A stretch of DNA of 64,000 nucleotides, taken from contig NZ_CP044016.1 of assembly GCF_004337365.2 (NCBI RefSeq), positions 1,860,001 through 1,924,000 on the forward strand. The letters run 5' to 3'. Positions 26,912 to 33,806 of the stretch are shown here, piece by piece. The DNA comes from Rhizosphaericola mali (GTDB lineage Bacteria > Bacteroidota > Bacteroidia > Chitinophagales > Chitinophagaceae). The notes beneath the pieces were generated by a model. That model saw only the letters and a list, made by a program, of their open reading frames with translations. It was not told the origin of the DNA and searched no databases. Within the stretch, counting starts at the first letter, position 1. The number at the start of each line of letters is the position of its first letter. Position numbers and translations under genes: made by a program.

Positions 26912-27742
26912 ATGAAGAAAATAACAATTGCAGGACAACATATCTTGGCTTTGGGGCAGGGCACTTGGAATATGGGTGACCATTACGATACAAGAAGATC
27001 GGAAATGGACGCCTTGCGTTTCGGCGTAGATAATGGCTTGACCTTGATTGATACCGCTGAAATGTATGGCAACGGCCGTTCTGAATCCTTGGTTGGAGAG
27101 GCTATCAAAGACATTAGAAATCAAGTAGTTCTTGTTTCTAAAGTAATACCATCTAATGCTTCTCTAACTGGAACTATCAAGGCATGCGAACAAAGTTTAA
27201 AACGTTTGCAAACAGATTATTTGGATTTATATCTACTGCATTGGCAAGGCATATACCCTTTTGAAGAAACTATAGAAGCATTTGAAATACTCGCAAAAGA
27301 TGGCAAAATAAAATTTTGGGGAGTAAGCAACCTTGATATTTCTGAAATGCAATACATTCAAACTATAAAAAATGGGCATCATTGCAACACCGATCAAGTT
27401 TTGTATAATTTAACCAGAAGAGGTATCGAGTATGATTTATTGCCTTGGTGTCAGAAGAATGCCTTGCCTATTATGGCTTATTCTCCTATTGAACAAAATC
27501 GTTTATTGGAAGAAAAAGTTGTGGTGGCAATAGCCAATAAGCATCAAGCGACTCCTGCGCAGATTGCGTTGGCATGGATATTACAAAATGAAGATGTCAT
27601 CCCGATACCAAAGGCATCAACTATAGCGCATGTACAAGAAAACTTAGGTTGTTTTGACATTCAACTTTCTGAAGAAGACAATATATTACTAAACAACATC
27701 TTCCCTTCTCCCAATAGCAAACAAGGCCTTGAAATGATTTAA
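26912..27742 (+). CDS. Aldo/keto reductase
   Basis: This 276-residue NADPH-dependent aldo/keto reductase resembles the YeaE-type group. The catalytic tetrad is present as Asp47 and Tyr52 in IDTAEMYG, Lys77 in LVSKV and His110 in LLHWQG. The C-terminal cofactor-binding stretch IPIPKAS is also seen. I start it at the ATG at 26912; an in-frame TTG at 26903 would add three residues only. It probably reduces small aldehydes such as methylglyoxal, which would suit the neighbouring PfpI gene, but the substrate is not defined by sequence. Confidence 0.92.
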   Translation: MKKITIAGQHILALGQGTWNMGDHYDTRRSEMDALRFGVDNGLTLIDTAEMYGNGRSESLVGEAIKDIRNQVVLVSKVIPSNASLTGTIKACEQSLKRLQTDYLDLYLLHWQGIYPFEETIEAFEILAKDGKIKFWGVSNLDISEMQYIQTIKNGHHCNTDQVLYNLTRRGIEYDLLPWCQKNALPIMAYSPIEQNRLLEEKVVVAIANKHQATPAQIALAWILQNEDVIPIPKASTIAHVQENLGCFDIQLSEEDNILLNNIFPSPNSKQGLEMI

Positions 27743-27782
27743 AAAATCTATAAAACAATCCAGAATACTAAAAAATAAAACT

Positions 27783-28643
27783 ATGAAAAATAAAAAAGAA
27801 ACCATACTGATTACTGGAGCTGGAAGTGGATTTGGAAAAGAAACGGCGTTTAGAATGGTAAAGAAAAATTATCATGTCATTGCTGCAGTAGAAACGCCAT
27901 CTCAAATTTTTCCTTTAAAGGAAATTGCAAAGAAAGAAAAACTAGATATTCAATTTGAAAAATTGGATCTAACCAACACGGGTGACAGAGAGCGAGCGGC
28001 CAACTGGGACGTTGATATACTGTTGAATAATGGCGCCATAAGCGAAGGTGGTGCTGTCATCGATTTACCAGAATATATTTTACGTCAGCAATTTGAAGTA
28101 AATGTTTTTGGCACCATATTATTAACTCAGATTGTCGCTCGCAATATGGTAAAGAAGAAAAAAGGCTTTATCGTATTCATGTCCTCTGTGGCAGGTATTA
28201 CCACCGATCCTTTTGCGGGTGCTTATTCTTCTACTAAACATGCTATCGAAGCTTTTGCTGAAGCCTTCAATAAAGAACTAAAAGAATTTGGCATCAAAAT
28301 AGCAACAATCAATCCTGGCCCTATCTATACTGGATTTAACGACCGTATGTTCGAAGGACCATTACATTGGTATGAAGAAGATCTTGAAAATGCCATTTTC
28401 GATTATAAAAAAATAGCCTTTCCACACGAACAATACATTCCTGAACACGTATTCGACAAAACCGAAAAAGTTTTATCTGGAGAGTTAAAAACATACAGAA
28501 ATGTAGTTCCTGACGATATTGTGGAAGATACTAAAAAGCAAATGGACGAAGTTTGGACGAGAATGCAAAACAGCAAAGCACAAAGAGATCCTTTGGTACA
28601 AAAAGCCTACGACATAAAACCAGAAACTAAAAATGGTAAATAA
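27783..28643 (+). CDS. Short-chain dehydrogenase/reductase
   Basis: This 286-residue classical SDR has the nucleotide-binding TGAGSGFG loop (residues 11-18), the LLNNGAISEGG segment, catalytic Ser in VFMSSVAG, and the YSSTK active site near residue 149. It is 40 bp downstream of the aldo/keto reductase and its stop overlaps the next start as TAATG. It acts on an unknown carbonyl or alcohol substrate in the cytoplasm. Confidence 0.92.
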   Translation: MKNKKETILITGAGSGFGKETAFRMVKKNYHVIAAVETPSQIFPLKEIAKKEKLDIQFEKLDLTNTGDRERAANWDVDILLNNGAISEGGAVIDLPEYILRQQFEVNVFGTILLTQIVARNMVKKKKGFIVFMSSVAGITTDPFAGAYSSTKHAIEAFAEAFNKELKEFGIKIATINPGPIYTGFNDRMFEGPLHWYEEDLENAIFDYKKIAFPHEQYIPEHVFDKTEKVLSGELKTYRNVVPDDIVEDTKKQMDEVWTRMQNSKAQRDPLVQKAYDIKPETKNGK

Positions 28644-29070
28644 TGTTTGAAATAAAATCATTAGATCTTCTTGCAGATGCACAACAATTGATTTCTTTGG
28701 CATTAGAAAAAGCGAAAGAAATCAAATCGCCGAGTAATATAGCAATTGTTGACCCAATGGTTATCTCATTAGTCACGTCAGAATGGATGGTGCACAACTA
28801 CCAAGTATTGAGCATGCTATACATAAAGCAAAGACAAGTGCACTATTTAAAAAATCAACCATAGAACTCCAAAAAGACAGTGAGCCTGGTGGCTCACTGT
28901 TTGGACTTAATAATACTTTGGACAATACGGTTATTGTATTTGCAGGTGGAGAACCCATTAAATTAAAGCATATTGTAGTTGGTGCAATTGGAATTAGTGG
29001 AGGAACAGCGGAGCAAGATCAGGCAGTAGCTTCATTCGCGGTAGAAAAATATAATTATAACGTAAAATAG
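28643..29070 (+). pseudogene. GlcG/HbpS-family (haem-binding) protein gene with a frameshift
   Basis: The first about 37 codons read MFEIKSLDLL...SNIAIVD in one frame. The rest reads NGYLISHVRMDGAQLPS...GAIGISGGTAEQDQAVA in another. Together they make a complete GlcG/HbpS-like protein of about 142 residues. The break is at GTTGACCCAATGG (28748-28760); one extra base after GAC would restore a typical VDxNG junction. GlcG/HbpS proteins bind haem or sit beside glycolate oxidase, with no confirmed enzyme reaction. The start overlaps the SDR stop as TAATG. It is either a very recent pseudogene or a sequencing error, because both parts are otherwise well conserved. Confidence 0.8.
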
Positions 29071-29182
29071 TAATGAATTTAAAAGTTGTAAAACCTTACT
29101 AAAATACAATTTATATCGAACTATTTTCTAGTCTCAATGTAAATGAAGGAGAAATATATTTATTCATTAAAAATTGTAAGCC

Positions 29183-29533
29183 ATGGATACGAATAAAATA
29201 AATCAACCAGACGAAGAAACTTTGCATACCACTGATCCTCAAGAGCACATGAAAGGCCCAGTTTCTTCTATTGTAAATAAAGTTGCAGAAATAGTTGATC
29301 CTAAAGACCCTGTTGAGGAAAATTCAAATACAATCATAGTAAAAACATTTCAAGAAGTAAAAGGTACTGTAGATGAAACTCTATATAAGCAAAAATTGGA
29401 ACAACTCCTTCATGATCATTCTGAATATTTATTGGGAGACCTTAAAAGTAAAATAATCGAAAACCCAGATGAATATGTAGAAGTACAGGATAATAAAGGA
29501 GAAATTCATTTAAAATTTAAAGTTAAACCTTAA
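29183..29533 (+). CDS. Small charged protein of unknown function (paralogue of 31112-31321)
   Basis: This 116-residue protein has no signal peptide or membrane segment and is rich in Lys, Glu and Asp. Residues 53-112 align without gaps to nearly all of the 69-residue protein at 31112-31321. Shared features are KT...VK.T, YK..LE, and NPD.YV. The first 50 residues are polar and probably disordered (DPKDPVEEN). I do not recognise a family. A strong hairpin terminator follows 50 bp after the stop. It may be a stress or general-response protein, but nothing in the sequence proves it. Confidence 0.65.
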   Translation: MDTNKINQPDEETLHTTDPQEHMKGPVSSIVNKVAEIVDPKDPVEENSNTIIVKTFQEVKGTVDETLYKQKLEQLLHDHSEYLLGDLKSKIIENPDEYVEVQDNKGEIHLKFKVKP

Positions 29534-29582
29534 TAATTATATTTTGTAACGTATACAGAATAGTTAGTGAAACTATAATTTT

Positions 29583-29617
29583 AGCACTATTTAATTCAAT
29601 TAAATAGTGCTCTTCTT
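29583..29617 (+). terminator. Rho-independent terminator after the 116-residue gene
   Basis: Perfect 14-bp inverted arms (AGCACTATTTAATT and its complement at 29583-29596 and 29598-29611) are followed by a T-rich tail CTTCTTATT. It ends the plus-strand transcript of the small charged protein. The AT-rich arms make it only moderately stable. Confidence 0.75.
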
Positions 29618-29907
29618 ATTCAGGTAAGTCGTTTAGATACTCCTCAACTTTCGTCCTTTTTTTCAAATCATCCTTATTTGTTAAATCCAATTGTTAAGTT
29701 GTTATGGAAATATAACTATTTTCGGAACTGCCCGTCTATATGTTCCTTCCTCAGAGGGATTCAGAACTGATACGGAATATCTTTGTCGAATAGTAATGTT
29801 ATGGGTCATATAGATGACTGATTAATAGAAGGCCAGTCAACAACCGAACTAAAAATATACATAACTAAATATTATTTTCAATTTCTAGTCTAGAAAAAGA
29901 AAGCAGA
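29618..29907. other. Gene-poor stretch with possible coding remnants
   Basis: No complete gene is visible. On the minus strand a short end-of-gene-like run LDLTNKDDLKKRTKVEEYLN followed by DLPE and a stop can be read at about 29620-29695, but no start of normal type precedes it. On the plus strand about 35 codons (GTARLYVPSSEGFRTDTEYL...) stay open around 29700-29815. Neither is recognised. These may be chance or remnants of lost genes. Confidence 0.3.
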
Positions 29908-30276
29908 CTAAAAATATTGCTTGTTTAGGACAAAAACAAGAAAGGATATTATAGCAATCGATAAAACGATCATCAATAATTTTTTATTTTGATCATTTTT
30001 ATGAACAAACACAGCACCAGTCATCATTATAAAGAAACCAATAGCTGAAATAGGTGTCAAAATGGGATAAATTTGTAATAATTTTGGCAAAATGAGACCA
30101 AATACACCTAACAATTGAAAAATGCCTAACAATCTATTGATAACTACACTATTGCCAGGTTTTAATTGATGTCTTTCTATCAATATTGTAGCAGAAAGTC
30201 GCATATTATCCAAGGCTGGCTTTATAAAAAACAATGCAATTATAATCTGTAAAATCCAAGATAAAATATCCAACAT
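29908..30276 (-). CDS. DoxX-like small membrane protein
   Basis: This 122-residue inner-membrane protein has four predicted helices. It fits the DoxX-like (DoxX_2) family: an N-terminal helix IIIALFFIKPALDNM, a GIFQLLGVFGLILP segment, and ISAIGFFIMMTGAVFVH. The family's role is unclear and is often linked to redox or stress genes. It is transcribed alone or with the upstream 117-residue gene (51 bp gap). Confidence 0.75.
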   Translation of the reverse strand: MLDILSWILQIIIALFFIKPALDNMRLSATILIERHQLKPGNSVVINRLLGIFQLLGVFGLILPKLLQIYPILTPISAIGFFIMMTGAVFVHKNDQNKKLLMIVLSIAIISFLVFVLNKQYF

Positions 30277-30327
30277 AATCTCAACTTTAATTAAATATAT
30301 AGGTTTTTACAAGATATATATAATGAT

Positions 30328-30681
30328 TTAAGATTCTACGATTTCTTTTTCAACTAAATTGATTCCATTAAAAATGTAAAAGATTAAGTATAGCGTAACA
30401 ATACCAAAACATAGTATTTGCAGATAAAAAAGTTTGTCAGATAAATGTTCTATATCACTAATAGATTTACTTGTAATGATTTGGTTAGGTGAACTGCTAA
30501 CTATTTTCGAATACTGAATCAACTGTTGACCTAATACATCTCTACGATAAGAACAAATAAAAATAGATAAAAATGAAAATACAAAAAGAGTTTCATTTAG
30601 GTGATATTTTCGTAAAAAGTTACTCATAAGATTGTTTTTTAAGGTGATAAAATGAACAGAATCATCGAGAAACCAAATCAT
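30328..30681 (-). CDS. Hypothetical small membrane protein
   Basis: This is an unrecognised 117-residue protein with two hydrophobic segments (TLFVFSFLSIFIC and LQILCFGIVTLYLIFYIF) flanking a polar loop. An internal Met at 30627 could be the true start, giving 99 residues, because the first 18 residues look unlike a membrane protein start. It lies 51 bp upstream of the DoxX-like gene and on the same strand. Codon use and length make it plausible rather than certain. Confidence 0.45.
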   Translation of the reverse strand: MIWFLDDSVHFITLKNNLMSNFLRKYHLNETLFVFSFLSIFICSYRRDVLGQQLIQYSKIVSSSPNQIITSKSISDIEHLSDKLFYLQILCFGIVTLYLIFYIFNGINLVEKEIVES

Positions 30682-31111
30682 AAATTGCGCTGTAAAAATA
30701 ATGAACTATATTGACATTTATCAATGCAATTAAAAATAATTTATTTACAAGTTAGAAAATATTAAAATATAGATTAGGATATCTGTTAAATAGTGCCGGC
30801 TCCAAAAAGATAATATCTTTTTGGAGCCGGACTTATATTTTGAATATGAATTATTCTTAGCAAATGTAAATGGCTTATTTAAACTGATTATGAATAGATT
30901 GTCAAACAATTGTGAAATTTATAAAACGATTATATTTTCTTTTCTAGAAATACCTCAATGATAAATATCTGTTTAATTGTTTTTGATTGGTATAGTGTTT
31001 GCGATTATATCTATAACGATTGATTGTATAGTATAATAAATGTCATCAAAAAAACACCAGAAAGAAAAGCTATTTTCCATTATCAATTTATAACCATAAA
31101 ATAGATTTACT
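30682..31111. other. AT-rich intergenic region containing a perfect hairpin
   Basis: No supported gene lies here. A weak minus-strand frame at 30973-31155 overlaps the start of the small paralogue and has no recognisable content. The only clear structure is the 35-bp inverted repeat listed separately. The promoter of the 69-residue gene probably lies close to 31060-31100. Confidence 0.4.
30796..30830. repeat. Perfect 16-bp inverted repeat, terminator-like
   Basis: The arms CCGGCTCCAAAAAGAT and its exact complement are separated by three bases, making a very stable stem in an otherwise AT-rich gap. No T-run follows on either strand, which is unusual for an intrinsic terminator. It lies upstream of the minus-strand 117-residue gene, not downstream of any annotated gene. 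It could be an orphan terminator, a processed RNA structure or a small mobile repeat. Confidence 0.6.
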
Positions 31112-31321
31112 ATGAATAAGACATACGAACAAGTAAAAAATACGATCGAATACAATATGTATAAGGAAGCACTGGAATATTTTTTACAGACAAACGGTGC
31201 AGATATTGCTCCTAATATAAAAGAGCAAATAAGGAATAACCCAGATGATTATGTTTTATTTGGAGAAAGCGAAGATGGATTAGAGGTAAGTCTGAAAAAT
31301 ACAAATACACATGAACTATAA
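31112..31321 (+). CDS. Small protein of unknown function (paralogue of 29183-29533)
   Basis: This 69-residue cytoplasmic protein starts at an ATG and has no signal or membrane segment. Over 60 ungapped residues it matches the C-terminal half of the 116-residue protein at 29183-29533 (18 identities by hand count). The match includes the motif NNPDDYV and the pair YK..LE near the centre. Helix followed by a short beta-rich end is the likely fold. I know no function. The conservation between the two copies shows that both are, or recently were, real genes. Confidence 0.65.
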   Translation: MNKTYEQVKNTIEYNMYKEALEYFLQTNGADIAPNIKEQIRNNPDDYVLFGESEDGLEVSLKNTNTHEL

Positions 31322-31681
31322 TACACAAAAAATATACAACAGAATTATTATTCAAATGTGGTAATTATTATTAAAAAATTAATTCACTTCCATTAAGTAA
31401 AAAATAATATTACATAAATTGTAATGACTAATTGGTGTTGGCGCGACGGCATCATTTTTATCGCAAAAAAAATGATATGATTTACTAAAAAGCATCTCAG
31501 TTGTCCAATTTACTTTAGGTGCTTTATCTTTCATAAAACAGTATGATTTAGGATTGTGTGCATATTATGATGAATACTATGGCTTAATAACTAAACATAA
31601 CCGAAGTTGTGATGATCAAATTTTGCAAATAAGATTAGTATTAGTCTTGATTATTTGCAGTTATAGATATATCAAATAAAA
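31322..31681. other. Intergenic region without a recognised gene
   Basis: Two short inverted repeats are visible. ATCATTTTT pairs with its complement at 31451-31459 and 31468-31476. TGCAAATAA pairs with its complement at 31624-31632 and 31651-31659. The first could end the small upstream gene. No start-to-stop frame of convincing content was found on either strand. Confidence 0.35.
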
Positions 31682-31713
31682 AAGAAGTTATGAATTTAAC
31701 TCCATAACTTCTT
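31676..31713 (-). terminator. Terminator of tRNA-Arg
   Basis: On the minus strand, 11-bp arms AAGAAGTTATG and complement (plus 31682-31692 and 31703-31713) follow the tRNA by about 11 bases. They are followed by a T-run (complement of the A-run ending at 31683). This is a standard intrinsic terminator for the tRNA transcript. Confidence 0.85.
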
Positions 31714-31723
31714 GATTTTCAAG

Positions 31724-31797
31724 TGTCCCGGATTGGATTCGAACCAATGACCTACTGCTTAGAAGGCAGTTGCTCTATCCAGCTGAGCTACCGAGAC
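31724..31797 (-). tRNA. tRNA-Arg (anticodon UCU)
   Basis: The minus strand folds into a full cloverleaf of 74 bases. The acceptor pairs are GTCTCGG with CCGGGAC, allowing one G-U pair. The D arm contains AGCTCAGCTGGATAGAGC. The anticodon stem ACTGC/GCAGT encloses the loop CTTCTAA with anticodon TCT at 31763-31761. The T arm contains GGTTCGAATCC. It reads AGA (and AGG by wobble) codons. The 3' CCA is not encoded. It appears to be transcribed alone. Confidence 0.97.
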
Positions 31798-32139
31798 GGG
31801 AGCGCAAAAGTAGTAGATTTATTTTAACATTCCAAACTCTTTTTCTGTTTTTTTATGAAAATATATTTATCAAAATTCCTATTTTTTTAGCATTTTTCTT
31901 TTTACACAAAAAATGTGGACAAGCGATTTTTTATAGCGGAAAACTTTTTTAAATTGTTTATAAGTCATCTTTTGTCGTGTATAACACCAACTTTTCGGTG
32001 GATTATCTGTTAATCCTTGGTGGAATAAATAATCCATAAAACAAAGTTTTTTCACAACTTTGTTGGGCTTATATTCGCTGCTCTAGTAATTTTTAAAGAT
32101 TGCTTTTCAATATTGGTTTTTTAATTTTTTCGGATATAA
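31798..32139 (+). promoter_or_regulatory. Leader and promoter region of dnaB
   Basis: This 342-bp gap carries no gene. A promoter-like pair, TTG at 32063-32065 and TAATTTTT at 32087-32094 with a 21-bp spacer, lies about 45 bp before the dnaB start. Upstream are short inverted repeats: GGATTA/TAATCC near 32000, and ACAAAGTT/AACTTTGT at 32041-32063. These could form a hairpin overlapping the promoter. Assignment is by consensus only. Confidence 0.4.
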
Positions 32140-33735
32140 ATGGATAATTTTTCTAATATAAATAAGGATAACAAAGAACGTAAAGTTGTAAGAAGAAAAT
32201 CGACTACAGATCTTAACCCAATGGTGTTTGGCAAAGTACCACCGCAGGCGAAAGATTTGGAAGAAGCGGTTTTGGGGGCTGTGATGTTAGAAAAAGGTGC
32301 ATTTGATAATGTGATAGAGGTAATTCGCTCAGAATGTTTCTATTTCGATGCACACCAAAAAATCTTCAAAGCATTTGAAAAATTAGCAGGTCAAAGTTTA
32401 CCTATTGATATTTTAACTGTCGTTGAGCAGTTAAAAAAAGATGGTGATTTAGAAGAGGTTGGCGGACCATATTATGTATCCAAATTGACGAATGTTGTTG
32501 CGTCTACGGCCAATATCTTAACGCATGCTCAGATAATCTTACAAAAATTTATACAACGTGAATTGATTCGTATCAGTGGAGAGATTATCAAAACTGCATA
32601 TGAAGATAGCACAGATGTATTTGACTTATTGGATGAGGCCGAACAAAAAATGTTCAATATCACCAATAATTATTTGAAAAAGAATTATGACGAAATTGGT
32701 GATGCATTAGCAAAAGCAATCGAAAGAATTGACAAATTGCGTATGCAAACGGATGATATATCTGGAGTACCAAGTGGCTTTCCTAGTTTGGATAAAGTTA
32801 CCTATGGTTGGCAACCTTCAGATTTAGTCATTCTTGCCGCACGTCCAGCGGTTGGTAAGACAGCATTTGCCTTAAATTTAATTAGAAACGCCGCATTAAA
32901 TCCACGCAAACCTACACCTGTGGCCTTCTTCTCACTAGAAATGAGTGCTGCACAGTTGGTGCAGCGTATTTTGTCTGCGGAAAGCGAAATTCCTTTGGAA
33001 AAAATCGCACGTGGTAAATTAGAAGATTATGAATACAAACAATTGAACTTAAAAGGTGTAAAGCGCTTGGAAGCCGCACCTATTTATATAGATGATACTG
33101 CCGCTTTGAATATATTTGAATTTAGAGCAAAAGCACGTCGTTTGGTTAACAAACATGGCGTAAGTATGATCATCATTGATTATTTGCAATTGATGAGTGG
33201 TAGCGGAGACAAGAATACAAACCGTGAACAAGAAATCAGTACCATTTCTAGAAACTTAAAAGTCCTTGCAAAAGAGTTAAGTATCCCGATCATCGCATTG
33301 AGTCAGTTGAGTCGTGCCGTGGAAACAAGAAAGGAAAGCAAGATTCCTCAGTTGAGTGACTTACGTGAATCTGGTGCGATCGAGCAAGATGCCGATATGG
33401 TAATGTTCATCTACCGTCCAGAATACTATGAAATCGGTACAAATGAAATGGGCGAAAGTACACATGGAGAAACCCATATTAAAATAGCAAAACACAGAAA
33501 TGGTTCTTTGGAAACCGTAAAATTACAAGCTAAACTAGAAATTCAAAAATTTGTAGAAGTGGAAGATGGTGGATTTTCTGGTGGAGGTAATTGGAAGCCA
33601 TTGGGACAAGAAAGTGGCGGAAATGATTTTAACGATGGCAATGATGGCGGTGCAAAATTTTTCATACAGCAGAGTAAAATGAACAACGGAAATTTCGAAC
33701 AACCGAACGGTAATATTCCCGAAAATCCGTTTTAA
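32140..33735 (+). CDS. dnaB: Replicative DNA helicase DnaB
   Basis: This 531-residue hexameric helicase unwinds DNA at the replication fork and interacts with primase. The N-terminal domain (about residues 30-135, PPQAKDLEEAVLGAVM) is followed by the RecA-like ATPase domain with Walker A ARPAVGKTA (about residues 234-242), LEMSAAQLVQR, and Walker B MIIIDYLQLM. The arginine-finger region KHRNGSLE is also present. The last 60 residues form a Gly/Asn-rich tail common in Bacteroidota DnaB. Length is slightly above the usual 450-520. No intein is present. Confidence 0.98.
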   Translation: MDNFSNINKDNKERKVVRRKSTTDLNPMVFGKVPPQAKDLEEAVLGAVMLEKGAFDNVIEVIRSECFYFDAHQKIFKAFEKLAGQSLPIDILTVVEQLKKDGDLEEVGGPYYVSKLTNVVASTANILTHAQIILQKFIQRELIRISGEIIKTAYEDSTDVFDLLDEAEQKMFNITNNYLKKNYDEIGDALAKAIERIDKLRMQTDDISGVPSGFPSLDKVTYGWQPSDLVILAARPAVGKTAFALNLIRNAALNPRKPTPVAFFSLEMSAAQLVQRILSAESEIPLEKIARGKLEDYEYKQLNLKGVKRLEAAPIYIDDTAALNIFEFRAKARRLVNKHGVSMIIIDYLQLMSGSGDKNTNREQEISTISRNLKVLAKELSIPIIALSQLSRAVETRKESKIPQLSDLRESGAIEQDADMVMFIYRPEYYEIGTNEMGESTHGETHIKIAKHRNGSLETVKLQAKLEIQKFVEVEDGGFSGGGNWKPLGQESGGNDFNDGNDGGAKFFIQQSKMNNGNFEQPNGNIPENPF

Positions 33736-33737
33736 TG

Positions 33738-33767
33738 TTGACAATTATCTTAGTTTCCTTATTTTTA
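33738..33767 (+). promoter_or_regulatory. Putative Bacteroidota-type promoter for the TonB-plug gene
   Basis: TTG at 33738-33740 and TATTTTTA at 33760-33767 are separated by 19 bp, close to the Bacteroidota -33/-7 arrangement, and lie 39 bp before the start codon at 33807. Consensus match is partial (the final G of TAnnTTTG is A). Confidence 0.4.
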
Positions 33768-33806
33768 TGCCGCACATTACCATTTTTAAATTGGAAATAG
33801 AGACTA

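Noticed and set aside
30973-31155. Minus-strand hydrophobic frame
   Set aside because: It overlaps the start of the supported 69-residue gene and has no homology-like features.
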